Shown: positions 35,557 through 46,689 of the stretch, one piece after another | Position numbering within the stretch: the first letter of the stretch is position 1 | Layout: each line of letters starts with the position of its first letter | DNA from: Alopecurus myosuroides | Lineage: Eukaryota > Streptophyta > Magnoliopsida > Poales > Poaceae | Assembly: GCA_028641055.1 (NCBI GenBank) | Contig: CM054063.1 | Span: forward strand, 180,178,756 to 180,242,755 | Length of the DNA stretch: 64,000 nucleotides | Direction: 5' to 3' | The notes under the pieces: model-generated | What the model saw: the letters and a program-made list of their open reading frames with translations, nothing else | Told to the model about the DNA's origin: nothing | The model's database searches: none | Program-made: the position numbers and the translations under genes

Positions 35557-37276
35557 CATCCCGGCGGGGGTTGCCTTGGAGCACTTGAGGAAGCCATCCA
35601 TCAAGCCCTCTCCCAACTCGGAGTCCATATTTGTTCCTTCTCTGCCAAGTGAGGAATCTGATCCCATGGAGATTGACTGGGAGAATGCTGCAGGAAACCC
35701 GGGGACTGCCACTCCCGACTCGGGGACTGCCGTCCTCTACTCGGGGACTGCCATTCCCTACTCGGGGACTGCCATTCCCTACTCAGGGACTGCCGCTCCT
35801 TACTCGGGGACTGCCACTCCTTGCTCGGGGACTGCCACTCCTTACTCGGGGACTGCTGTCCTTAACCCGGGGACTATCGCATTCATTGAGGAGGTCCTTG
35901 CCAACCGATCCGGGCTCCAGAGAAGTGCTCCCAACCCTAAAGAGCAACCAGAGGTGCCTACCCCAATGGAAGTGGACGAACCAGTGTTTCCCACACGGGA
36001 GACACCGAGTTGGGCCATGCCCATATTATCCTTTCTAAGGGACGGCACTCTGCCAGAAGATGAAGTGGCTGCAAGACAGATTCAGAGAAGATCCAAGGGC
36101 TACACTGTATTCCGAGATGTGCTGCACAAGAGGAGTGCCACCGGCGTGCTGCAACGTTGTGTGGACCCAGCAGAAGGAGAAGAGATTCTGGTAGAGATAC
36201 ACCAAGGAGAATGCGGGCACCATGCCTCTTCTCGGGCATTGGTCAAGAAAGCTTTTCGGCATGGCTTCTACTGGCTCACAGCTCTGCAGCAAGCCGAAGA
36301 CATCGTGAGGAAGTGCAATGGCTGCCAGATGTTCGCGAGTAAGATTCACATGCCTGCTTCCGAGCTGAAAACCATTCCTATCACTTGGCCATTTGCTGTT
36401 TGGTGTTTGGACATGGTCGGACCCTTCCAGCCGGCTAGAGGCAACATGACTCACATCTTGGTGATGGTGGACAAATTCACCAAATGGATCGAAGTGAAGC
36501 CTATTCGGAAGTGCGATGGGGCCACAGCTGTGAAATTCGTGAAGGATGTGGTCCTGAGATATGGCTACCCGCACAGCATCATCACCGACAACGGCACAAA
36601 TTTTGCTGAGGGAGCAATGGTGCGGTTCTGCAGAGATAAGCATATCCGACTAGACGTTGCGTCTGTTGCGCATCCAGCCTCCAATGGACAAGTGGAAAGA
36701 GAAAATGGCATGGTGCTAGCTGGCATAAAGCCAAGGCTGATGGAGCCACTGTTGAAAACACCTGGGTGTTGGCTAGACGAGTTGCCAGCGGTGTTGTGGA
36801 GTCTAAGGACTACCCCTAACCGGTCAACCGGCTACACGCCATTCTTCTTGGTATACGGGGCTGAGGCCGTGTTGCCAATAGATTTAGAGCATGACTCCCC
36901 CCGAGTAACCCTCTACACCGAGGTGGAGGCGAGAGAAGCTCGAGAAGACGACGTTGACCTGCTTGAAGAAGCAAGAGAGATGACTCTGTCACGTTCGGCT
37001 ATCTACCAGCAAAACCTGCGGCGTTATCATAGCCGAAAGGTGAACCCAAGGGTTTTCCGAGAAGGAGACTTGGTCCTTAGGCTCGTGCAGCGCACAGCCG
37101 GGATGCACAAGTTGTCTCCTCCATGGGAAGGGCCTTTCATTGTGAGCAAAGCGCTGCACAACGATGCATACTATCTTATAGATGCGCGCCCACCACAGGC
37201 GAACAGGGCAGATAAAGCTGGAGAGGAAACCAAGCGCCCCTGGAATGTAGCTCTACTCCGTCGTTTTCATTCATGA
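35557..37276 (+). pseudogene. Ty3/gypsy pol, 3' part: integrase
   Basis: Pol resumes here in phase with 19,731 and is open to TGA at 37,274. An acidic/Pro-rich linker contains nine seven-residue SGTA-type repeats (35,698-35,877). The H-H-C-C zinc motif (EIHQGECGHH...CNGCQMF) lies at about 36,197-36,335. The catalytic core has D at 36,410 (WCLDMVGPF), D at 36,587 (IITDNGTNF) and E at 36,695 (NGQVERENG), a D-35-E spacing. The C-terminal domain has the GDLVLR...GPFIV form (KLSPPWEGPFIV). No chromodomain is seen, as expected for Tat elements. The domain itself looks intact but lacks a start codon of its own because of the insertion. Confidence 0.93.
35698..35877 (+). repeat. 21-bp coding minisatellite, about 9 units
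   Basis: Units start at a fixed 21-bp spacing (for example GGGGACTGCC at 35,701, 35,722, 35,743 and 35,764). They encode SGTAVLY, SGTAIPY, SGTAAPY and similar. Because 21 is a multiple of three, copy-number change keeps the pol frame. The core CTCGGGGACTGCC also occurs at 37,340 and, as TTCGGGGACTGC, just before the 3' LTR. Confidence 0.93.
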
Positions 37277-37942
37277 GCAAAGATGTGTATGTACCCTCTT
37301 ATCCGAGTTGAAATTCTATTCTGCAATCTGAAATTGAACTCGGGGACTGCCCTCGTCCAAAATTGCTCTAAGTGTTTCCACTCGGCTTTACCGTTCGTCT
37401 ATTCGGTTGCTCTACTTCAAAATTCAAAGGTACATCGAGTACTGTGTTTAAACCCACATGCCAACTCTTCGACTTTGCTGTTGTCCGAAACCCGGCTTCA
37501 TGGCAAGCAAGAGAACAAGCAAAGGGTCCATGAGCACAAGAAAAATTACTAAGGAAAGGAAGAGTGCGGGAACCGAGTAGGGTGCTTTTATTACTGTTCT
37601 TCGTCTTATCTTTTCGGCTAAGTGGTGGGCTGCGTTACTATGATTGTTTCTAAGAGGCTAAGTATTTGCAGCTCTGCTCTTTAACTCTTGTGACTCGAAT
37701 ACCAAAAAAGCAACAAGTTGCGGGTAGAGCTGAGACGAAAAGAGAGAGTGAATAAGAAATGCAACTCGGGGACTCACATGATAACGCAACCCGGCATCGA
37801 GCCCAGGCCGGATAAATTGATTAAGTTGAAAATAACAAGTGGGAATAAAAATGAGTAGCAACGGCATAAATAGTCTGATACATTTGCACCCGGCATCCCG
37901 GGGATCTGATAAGTGTTTGAGAAATAAAGCTGCAGGATAAAC
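37277..37942. other. Spacer between pol and the antisense gene
   Basis: This is convergent non-coding sequence between the stop of integrase (plus) and the stop of the antisense gene (minus). It holds scattered CTCGGGGACT motifs. A minus-strand AATAAA at 37,587-37,592, about 350 bp past the antisense stop, is a possible poly(A) signal. Confidence 0.5.
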
Positions 37943-40900
37943 TCAGGTCGAGGCGGCGTTCTCGGTGCTAGCCTTAGCTGCCTCGTCTTCGGTAGTGGCA
38001 GTGGTTGTGTCCGCCTCTGCGCTGGCATCAACAAGCTTCGATGCTTCGTCCTCGGAGTTGGGCTCGGTGGCTACCTGGTCTGAAGTGGCCGTGGCCACCG
38101 AGACGGGCGTTGTCGCGGAGGTGGAGCCGCTGGCGTGGGCGTGAAGGTTGACGGTGTCGTCAAGGGCAGCTCCCGACGAGGTGCCGAACTCGAGCGCGGA
38201 GGTGTCGATCGACATCTCCACGTTCTCGTCCTCCTCGTCGCTACCCGCGATGACCGCGGCCTTCCCCTTCCCGTCCTTGCCAGCAGGAGAGTCGAAGTAG
38301 CTCAGCTCTGGATCATCGGTGTCCGTCTCCTCGTCTTCATCCTCCTCCTCGCCTTCATCCACCTCGGTGTCGGGCTCGGTGAGGCCGTCAATGAAGGTCG
38401 CTGTGTCGGCATACTGAGCGACCTCGTGAGCAATCACCTGGCGAATAGCCACGCAGTCGGGGTCCTTCTCCCACTTGGAGTCTCGGCGCATCTCGCGGAT
38501 AATCTGCATGTTCAGGTTTTCGTACCAGGTGGTGACGAAGAGCAACATCATGTCCGTACCTGCCCGAGCTCCCGAGGCGCGCCACTTCTTCAGTTCGGCT
38601 TTCACGCGCTGCAACTTCAAGGCAAGTCCGGAGATTGTTGTCGGCGCGGAGTCATCAGGCCAGAAGACGTTGTGGATCTGGAAGGCGACGCGCACCAGCT
38701 CGGTGCCCACGCCCGCTAGCCGCGGACACTGGCTCTGCATAATCAGGATACTTTCCTCGATTTCTGCTCTGGTGTCCAAAGGCTCGCCCTTCTCAGCACG
38801 AGCTGCTCGGACCTTTTCCAGGGCGGGCACGCTAGAAGATTCAAGGTTGGGAAAGATTCCTGCAAGAGCTATCGAGAAGATCAGAAACAGTAACAGAGTG
38901 GAAGCGTGAAACGAGAAGCAGAGAAGAAAGGCGCAGCCGAGTAGCGGAGAAACGGAGGAAAGGGAGCACTTACTATTCAAATCATGGCGCAGCCCTAACA
39001 GCTGGGTCTTCCATGTTTCGTCGTTGGATATATGCTTCTCTTGGATCAAGCGGAGCTCCTCTAGCTGAGTGAAGAGCCCAGCATTGCTCTTCTTCAGCAC
39101 CTCACACTCCTGTTTGAGGGTTCTCTCCCTGGCCTTGGCGGCTGCTTCGCTCTTTGCCTTCTCGGCGATCACTTTGTCCCTTTCAGCACCAAGGTTGATA
39201 GCATCCTGGAGCGCAGTCTGCAGCTGGACTTGGAGCTTCTCCATCTCGGTAGTATGCTCTTTCAACAACTCGACAGCCTGGCTGGACAGTTGCTGCTTCA
39301 CCTCAGCGGGTTTAAGGCAATCCTGATGTTCTTCAACAAACTTCTTATGATCTTCTGTAAAGAGCAAAGCACGGTGAGCAGAGTAGCGAAGAAATGAATG
39401 TAGAGACAAGACGAGAAGACGGCAACGTACCTTCCAATCTCTTGATGGTGGCCTGGCCACTCTCGATGAAGGCACGGCAGTTCTCGTGCTCCTCAGATAG
39501 GGTCTTCAACTTCCCTGCAGAGTAAAATTGGTTAGCGCAAAAAGCAGAAGCGGGCGTAAACACCAAACGCAAGAACCACGTAGCTAGAAGTGTACCTTCG
39601 ACTTCAGAAAGCCTCAGGGTGCTGTTCATCACTTCCTTATCAGATTCCTCGGCGGCTATTTTCTCTTTCTCCAGGGCGGCGATGCGTCTCCTCGCAATGG
39701 CATGATTCCAAAGTAGCCGACGATGCAAGTCGGTCCGCTTCAGTACGCTATTCTGAGAAGCAAAAGAAGCGAGAATCAGGGAAAGTACTTGAGATTCAAC
39801 CCGAGAAGGCGGCTACTCGGGAGAGTGTCCGCCTACTCGGCCAGAATCTCGGGGACTGGGTGATGCATAAGGAAAAGAAGAAGAGTAGAAGAAAAGTGAA
39901 AATGCAACTCGGAGAGGATGAATAGAAACTTACCGCGTAGGATTGCTCAAGGTCTTCGGCGTTCTTGCGGTGGACAAACATCTTGGCGGCAAGCGTAGCA
40001 GAGTTAGATGAGATAGTCATGGGTTTGTAACCCAGGTCTACCTTGTTCCAATCGACACGCATATGGTCGATGTCGCCCAAATCGATGCTGTTCCAGTTCG
40101 AGTTGCCGAGAACCTTGCTGTCCCACCTGGCATCGATGAAGCCAACCAAGTCAAGAATTTGCTCAAGGCTCTCGGATGTTACCGCCTCGTCCTGAACTCC
40201 ACGAGAAGCAATGGAGATGGACTTGTCTTGATTTGGAGCTGGGGGTCTGGAGTCCACTGCCACGGCTTTCTTCCCTTTCTGAAGAGCAAGCCTCCTATCC
40301 GTGAGGCTGAGGCCAATCTGGTGCTGCTGGCTAACCTTCACCATGTATGGAGGGTAGATGGGTGGATCTGGAGCACCGGTTGCAGCGGCTGCGCCGGACC
40401 CGCGGATAGCCAGCTGACCGGATGGGGCAGTTGATGTTGGCGGCGGCATGTCGGCAGCCCGCTTCTTCGTCTTCTCCTTTTGGGCAGTTGGCTTCGCGGC
40501 GACTGGCTTCTCGGTTTTCTGCTTCTCGGTCGTCTTCTTCTCAGCCTTCTCCTTCTCGGCGGCTTTCTTCTCGGCTGCCTCCTTCTCTGCAGCATCTTGG
40601 GCACTCTTCCTTGTAAGTGGCCTGGCCGGAGGGCTGGCTGCAGCCTCGGTTGTCTGCACCAAGGAGGAATCTGGTTGGGCGCTACCTTGATCAGTTGGTG
40701 GCGCCAGGGGCGCGCTATCCGATGCGGCGTCTGGCTGAGCGCTACCCTGAGCGGCATCAGGTTGCGCGTCGCTCAATGGGTACTCCTCCGTCACGGTGAT
40801 TTCTTCTACCCGCTGCTCGGCAGCAGGATCCGGCTGTGAGACATCCATCTCTTCTACCCGCGGCTGGGCCGCGGGGTCTTCTTGTCCAGCAGCCCCTGTT

Positions 40901-43040
40901 GCTGGCTGCTCTTCTCCTTCTTCCTGCCGCTCAAGGGCGGCGTCGTGGTGCATCTCGGCCTCTGGATCCTGGTTCTCCTCGGCGGTGTTGGCCGGAGGAG
41001 AAGGAGGTCTATCTTGGTGAGCAGCATCCTGCGCTTCTTGATCTGCGCGGGACTGCTGCTCCAGCTCGGCTTTCTGGGCATCGGTGCCCTCTGATGATGC
41101 GTTGGCGGCGTTGTTCTCGTCGCCCTCGAGATCGATAACCTTGTCGACGTCGATGGCGGTCTTCTTCTGAGTCTCAGTGGACGCAAGAGCGGCGTCCGCG
41201 TCCAAGGGGGCTCTGAAGGGAAAATTGGGTTCAGAAATAAGAAGAGGGCAGAAGAAATCAAGAGAAAACAGCGAGGCAAAAGGATTGGAAATCAACCGAG
41301 AAGAACAAGGTGAACCAAAGCGTATAACCGGGAAAGAACTTACCCTTGGCGGGAAGGAATTGCTGGCCTTTTTCTCTTCACGACCTTCTTGGTCGTCTTC
41401 TCGGTCGTCTTCTTCTTCTTGGCGGGAGGTTCTTGGGCGCCACTGCCTGTCTGTTTGCGGGTGGCAGGAGCGGCAACTGCAAGAGGCTTGACGACCTGGG
41501 CGGCCTCGTCCTCATCCTCGTCTTCGCCATCAGCATCAGCAACATCTATGAAATAGAAAGGAAGAAAAGCACTTCAGAAGCAGAAAGCGATTGGTTTGCG
41601 CTGCTCGCGGTCAGAGGGGATAAGTTCCATTACCTTCAACTTCATCTTCGGACCAGTCACGAAGAGACGATTCCGCGGGATGATCACCTGCCTGGGCGGC
41701 GTCAGAAGGATCGAGCTTATCCGCGGTCTCGAAGGAGGCCTGGTCATCTTCTTCTCGGTCAGATGACCAGTTGCCCTCGAAGCACTCACAGCTCTCAGCA
41801 AGCTGGCGGTCAAGGACCTGAAAGAACAGAGAAACATCGCAAATTAGCCGAGTAGCGTGGAGGCATTCTACCCGGTTGGGCGTGCAAACACAAAGCACAC
41901 TAGGCCTAGGGAAAGTTGCTAAGGGTCCTACTCGGCAAGGCGTGCAAACAACAAGCACATTAAGCCTAAGTATTTCTCTTAAGTGTGCTACCCGATAAGG
42001 CGTGCGAACACTAAGCACACTAAGCCTGAGCGGTTCTGATAAGTGCCCTACTCGGCGCAGAATGCAATTGCCAGTCGCAGCAAGAAGAGAAGGCTATCTA
42101 CTCGGATTACATATAAACTGGAAGCAGAGGAAGGAGAACATACCCATGGAATCGGCTTCGTGCGGCTGAAGGGGATGAACCCATACTGCCAGTTATCTCG
42201 GAGGCTTGTCGTCAGGATGGACCTTGCGTGCGCGGCGACTTCCGCGTTGCTGAGCTCGAACGTGGTCGTCCGAGTGCAGTCGCGGGGGCCTCCCAAGTAG
42301 CACATTGGGTGGGAGCGCTGCTGCAGAGGCAGCACCCGGTTCCGGATCCAGCAGGCCACGGGATCATCGCTCTTGAGGCCCTTTCCGATTAGTTCAACGA
42401 GCCGCTCCTCCATCTGCACTGCGTTGCGGTCGTTGGAGGGCTTCGTCTTCCAATTCTGCCCGGATGGAGCTCGGTTGCTCCAAGCAGGCAGGTTGATGCG
42501 GTCCGTTACCTTTCCCCCCTTCGTGGCGGGGATATTCTTCACGTAGAGGAAGGATTTTTGCCACATACGGACGGAATCCAAGCCCTTGATGCGAGGGTGA
42601 TTGGTTCCCGTCCGCTGCACCATCATGGCGCTGCCGGTGTCGGTTACCCGGCTGCCAGAGGCCGCGCCGTCCTTCTTCCCTTTGCTCTGCTGGCGGAGGT
42701 GGAAGTACTTCAGCCATGTCTGCACCGTGGGGCGGACGCCAAGAAAGGCCTCGCACACCACGGTGTGATAGGCGAGGAAGACGACTGCATTTGGGGGGAG
42801 ATGATGCATCTGAACACCGAAGTGGTCCAGAAAGGAACGGAGGAAATCGGAAGCCGGCAGGCCGAATCCTCGCGCGGAGTGCGCGAGGAAGACGACATGC
42901 TCGCCCTCCCGCGGGGCCGGAACAATTTCGCCGTCGGACGGCCGGCACTGAACACCAGGAGGAACCCTCCGGGTGTTCACGAGCCAGGAGCAATCGTCGA
43001 CGGTGACATCAGAACCAGCCCAGCCGGCGCGAGCAGCCAT
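37943..43040 (-). CDS. Spliced antisense gene of the Tat gypsy element (Transposase_28-type N-terminus)
   Basis: Eight exons on the minus strand: 42144-43040, 41634-41817, 41344-41545, 39934-41212, 39596-39752, 39431-39514, 38974-39354, 37943-38859. All seven introns are GT-AG (donors GTATGT, GTAATG, GTAAGT, GTAAGT, GTACAC, GTACGT, GTAAGT), and phases agree throughout, giving 4,101 nt or 1,366 residues with no stop. Exon 1 resembles the 'putative gypsy type transposon' domain PF04195 (FLAHSARGFGLPASDFLRSFLDH, VVCEAFLGVRPTVQTWLKYF). Exons 2-4 are acidic, then Lys/Glu-rich (EKKAAEKEKAEKK). Exons 5-8 are predicted coiled coil with an acidic, Ser/Thr-rich tail. Extra antisense ORFs in this position are known in Tat elements, for example maize Grande. 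Their function is unknown. Confidence 0.85.
41868..42047. repeat. Three 60-bp tandem repeats in intron 1 of the antisense gene
   Basis: Units begin CTACCCGG or CTACTCGG at exactly 41,868, 41,928 and 41,988, with a fourth start at 42,048. Each contains GGCGTGC and AAGCACA(C/T)TA(A/G)GCCT. The array lies wholly within the intron at 41,818-42,143. Confidence 0.92.
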
Positions 43041-43207
43041 GGCAGCGAGTGAGAAAGTGGTGGAAAATTTGGAAGAATCTGGTGGAGAGAATGAATCCGC
43101 GGCGGCGCAAAGAGTTGCGCGGCGGCGGAGAGCTCGGCGGCGGAGAAGAAACAGAGAGGCGAAAGAGGAAAGTACGTAGGAAGGAGAAGAGGAAGTTACC
43201 GATGGGG

Positions 43208-43217
43208 GTATTTATAT
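43208..43217 (-). promoter_or_regulatory. TATA-like box of the antisense gene
   Basis: The minus strand reads GATATAAATA about 170 bp upstream of the antisense ATG at 43,040, which predicts a start near 43,180 and a leader of about 140 nt. The rest of 43,041-43,744 holds no other gene and ends in the polypurine tract of the sense element. Confidence 0.6.
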
Positions 43218-43732
43218 CCTCTCCTCAGATTACCGTTACCATCGGGGTAGTGGGATCGATCGTGGCCATAACTCTCGTGTGGTGGGGTCTGTGGCCGGTT
43301 AGAAACGCACGCAAGCGCGAAACGCGCGCGTAACGGCCACAGTTGATCCCACGACCAGATCGTGGGTTATTACTGCGCTTGATGGGACATGACGAGCCGG
43401 TGGGCCCACTCCGTGAAAACTGGGCGCGTGGCACGTCGTGTCCTGGGCAGCGAGACGTCGGGGTCGCGGATGCTTGACACGTGTCCAGTTGCAGCACGGA
43501 AGGCTGGATTGTGCTCTGCGCTGCAGAGACTCTGCTTGAGAAATTCTCTAAAGTCCTTTTACTCGGACACAGAGAAGGAGACTAGCACTATTCGGAAGAA
43601 AAGAGACCCAAGGTACTTTCCAGAGTGCTACTCGGAGGTTTCACTCGGCATATTGAGGCTCAAGGGCGGTGTTGCAAAGATTGGTTTTAAGCTGGCAGAG
43701 CCTAGTGAACGAGTTCGCAAGACTCTACCAGC

Positions 43733-43744
43733 TTCGGGGACTGC
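43733..43744 (+). other. Polypurine-tract region before the 3' LTR
   Basis: TTCGGGGACTGC ends exactly where the 3' LTR begins (TGTCGGGG). It is purine-rich only in its middle, but it is in the right place for plus-strand priming and matches the core of the 21-bp repeat in pol. Confidence 0.55.
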
Positions 43745-44618
43745 TGTCGGGGGGTTACCCCCGAGTAGGGTAAAGGCAAGTGGTAAAGGCAACCGTCAGA
43801 AGAGAAGTTTGGTCAAGTAACCGCCTACCCGGTACTTGCTACCCGGTCGACTGCTACTCGGTCTTACGAAAAGATGACCAGAAGGAGATATTAAGCGAGT
43901 TATGTCCGTTCGAGTAGAAGAGCTGGTCCGAGTAAGATTGGCGGGAATCTACTCGGGCCAGAAGTCAAAGGAGCCGTTCTGACACAGGATCCCGCGTATC
44001 CTGGGTCCGTACTTGGCACTATTCAAACTACTGTTCATCTGGGACCGGCCTGCCTGACAGCGACAGTGTGGAAGCAGGCGGTCGCAGGATAAGGGGGCCC
44101 TACTCTGTGTTTGGCACAGTGATACCAGACTGTCCCCTTGGTTTTGCCCAACGACTTTCCGGATGCAACCAAGATTAGGAACCAAAGCTGTCAGCGGGAA
44201 CTCGGAAGAAGGACGATGTGCACACTATGTCGACACTTGTCCGTATTTGGACGTATCCGGCTGGGCACCATGTATATAAGGTGCCCCGCCGCCTCCTGCG
44301 TGAGGATCGCATGCTGGGACACAGGAAACCCTAGATTCTTGACCTAGTTCATCACAAAGAGAGAAGAGTGGCTACTCGGTAGCGAGAACATTGTACTGTG
44401 GCTACTCGGTGAGACACCAGAATACATAGAGAAAGGCAGGAGTAGGGGTTTTACCTCCTCACGAGGGCCCTGAACCTGGGTAGATCGTGTTGTTTGCAGT
44501 GTTTAGTTCTTACCTCACGCGGCTACTCGTCGCGTGATCCCTCCCCGAGCACCTCCAGCGTCCTTCGTCCCCACATCTTTAGCCATCCTATGGCATCTGC
44601 CGTGACACCACCACGACA
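43745..44618 (+). repeat. 3' LTR of the gypsy element
   Basis: An 874-bp partner of 13,593-14,466 with eight substitutions. It is followed by the duplicated GCGGT and then by the interrupted Helitron exon. Its own TATA box at 44,273-44,280 and the ATG at 44,590 point into the Helitron sequence. Confidence 0.96.
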
Positions 44619-46680
44619 GCGGTGCTTATTTCTGGTTTCAAGAGAGATGTAAGAGGCTTAGTAAAAAGCGACGTGTTGTTTATAATGGATGTTGTCGTGC
44701 TGGTAAGGTGTCTTTGCCGGCTCCTTCCTCGTGGCCATTTCTTTTGTCGGAGCTTATGAGGTTTGATGGTGGTTCGGTTGTTAAAAATTTTATGCGTGCT
44801 ATTTGACAGTATAACTCTATGTTTGCCTTTACATCTCTTGAAGTGCATGTGGATAAGACTATTAACATGGGTGATGGACCCTATGTTTTTAAGATTTGTG
44901 GTACTGTGCACCATAATATTGGATCTTTGATTCCTCATGATGGGTCTCGACCTGAATTTCCTCTGTTGTATGTTTATGATACCGCTAATGAGCTCGAAAA
45001 TATGATGGTTATCTTTAGACGTGCAGTGGTAGAAGAGGGGCGTGCTGGTGAAGTTACTTCTTCTGCTTTTCCTACTTACCGCACGTCTCGCAGTGACGTT
45101 GAGCCAGATAAAAGAATTGTTGCAATGTTGATGAATATGCTGAATGAGTGTGCAAATCCATCGGTTCGTCGTTTCCGTACTGCAAGTGAGCGTTTGTTTT
45201 CTCCTGAAGCGCCTGATATTTCTATAAGATTGTTTGGGCTGGAAGGAGCTGGTCATGACTCACGCTATACTCTCCCTACTGTTTCTGAGTTGGCAGCTTT
45301 GATAGTTGGGGATTTTACAACTGATGCTTGTAGATTTGATATTGTTGTACAGTCTAAAAGTGGGTATTTGCAGGAGGTTTCGCCGCTCAATCCATCTCTC
45401 ATGTCTCTTCAGTACCCTTTGTTGTTTCCTTATGGTGATCGTGGTTTCCATGTGGGTATTAAGTATTTGCAAATTGATGGGACCTCTTCTGCTTCAAGGG
45501 ATGAAGTATTGATGATGGAGTATTATTGCTATCAATTTCATTATCGAATGGGTGAGACAAATCCATTTACTTGTTGTGTACGTTTATCTCAGCAAGCTAC
45601 TATTGATGCTTATTCATGTGTCGAGGCAAATCGTCTCTTATATCATCGTCTTAATCAAGATAAGGTTTGTTCTGAGACATATCAAGGTATTTCGGATGCA
45701 GTCGGTGAGGGTAATTCTGCCAGAAAGAATATTGGTGTGCAGTATCTTTTGCACTCGAGTTTTACGGGAGGTCGCCGTTACATGCTTTTGAACTATTAGG
45801 ATGGTATGGCGATTTGTCGACAGTTTGGTCCTCCTGATTTATTTTGTACTTTCACTTGTAATCCAAAGTGGCAAGAAATTTCAGATGCACTTGCTATGGA
45901 GCCTGGTCAGTCTTATTCTGACATGCCTGATATTAGTTCGCGCGTGTTCCGGATGAAAGCTGAACAACTTATTACTGACATTAAGAGTGGTTCAGCTTTT
46001 GTACCCATTGATGCTTGTGAGTATTTAATAGTTTTTGGCTGAAAATTTTACTCTTTGTTTTTTCCCGTGGATGGCCCAGTTTATGCTTTTTATTTTATTT
46101 TACATTTTTTGTGCAGATCTTTATGTCGTGGGATTTCAGAAAAGGGGTCTCCCTCATATTCATCTTCTTGTTTGGTTGAAGGAAAACAAGGGATTCGACC
46201 GGTAATACAATCAACAGGTTTGTTTCTGCTGAGATATCTGATGTCTATACTGACCCTCTTGGATATGCTCTCGTTGAGGAGTTTATGATATATGGTCCTT
46301 GTGGCAAGTATAATCCTGATTGCAAGTGCATGAAAAATAGCGTTTGTTCTAAACGTTATCCCAAGGAGTTTAATGATGAAACAATTGTTGATGCTCTTGG
46401 GTTCCCGATTTATCGGCGCCGAAATGATGGTCGTTTTATTATGCGGAGTGGTATTCGAATGGATAATACATGTGTTGTGTCGTATAATTTGGCTTTGCTG
46501 AAAAAGTTTTAGGGTCATCTTAATGTTGAGTGGTGTAATAAATCAAATGTTTTGAAATATCTTTTTACGTATCTTACGAAAGGACATGATAAAGCTCGAG
46601 CTGGGTTTTTCCCTTCTCACGTTGGTACTGATGCTATTCCTCCTCTGGTGTGGATGAAATTCAAGAGTATGTCAATTGCA
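44619..46680 (+). pseudogene. Helitron Rep/helicase, N-terminal and HUH Rep exons
   Basis: The sequence continues the exon broken at 13,592 (AYFWFQERCKRL, YNGCCRAGKVSLP). A typical Helitron-like N domain follows (SMFAFTSLE, GPYVFKICG, SPLNPSLMSLQYPLLFPYGDRG). An intron at about 46,017-46,113 precedes the HUH rolling-circle motif PHIH (CATATTCAT at 46,155-46,163). The paired tyrosines of the Rep active site lie at 46,558-46,572 ([10 protein letters not shown]). Lesions include TGA at 44,804, TAG at 45,797, a frameshift near 46,200 and TAG at 46,510. The exon ends before GTAATT at 46,681, and the following intron holds the solo LTR. The protein would nick and transfer the transposon strand. This copy cannot make it. 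Confidence 0.9.
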
Positions 46681-46689
46681 GGTAATTTT

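Larger units (their letters stand above)
13593..44618 (+). mobile_element. Tat-lineage Ty3/gypsy LTR retrotransposon, full length
   Basis: The two LTRs (874 bp each) begin TGTCGGGGGG and end CCACGACA, and both sides carry the 5-bp target duplication GCGGT (13,588-13,592 and 44,619-44,623). The internal order is gag-protease, RT, RNase H, second RNase H, integrase, then a gene on the opposite strand, then a purine-rich tract and the 3' LTR. A second, archaeal-type RNase H and an extra ORF between pol and the 3' LTR are known traits of the plant Tat lineage. Without the nested 15.8-kb insertion the element is about 15.2 kb. Two lesions break the sense frame: a single TAG at 17,897 and the insertion itself. 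Confidence 0.95.

Noticed and set aside
35698..35877. Regular 21-bp repeats as a CRISPR-like array
   Set aside because: There are no unique spacers. The units are contiguous, in frame with pol and in a eukaryotic retroelement.
38135..38909. Plus-strand open frames of up to 194 codons across 38.1-38.9 kb (and similar ones at 40.0-41.5 and 42.5-43.1 kb)
   Set aside because: They are shadows on the opposite strand of the GC-rich exons of the antisense gene and show no domain.
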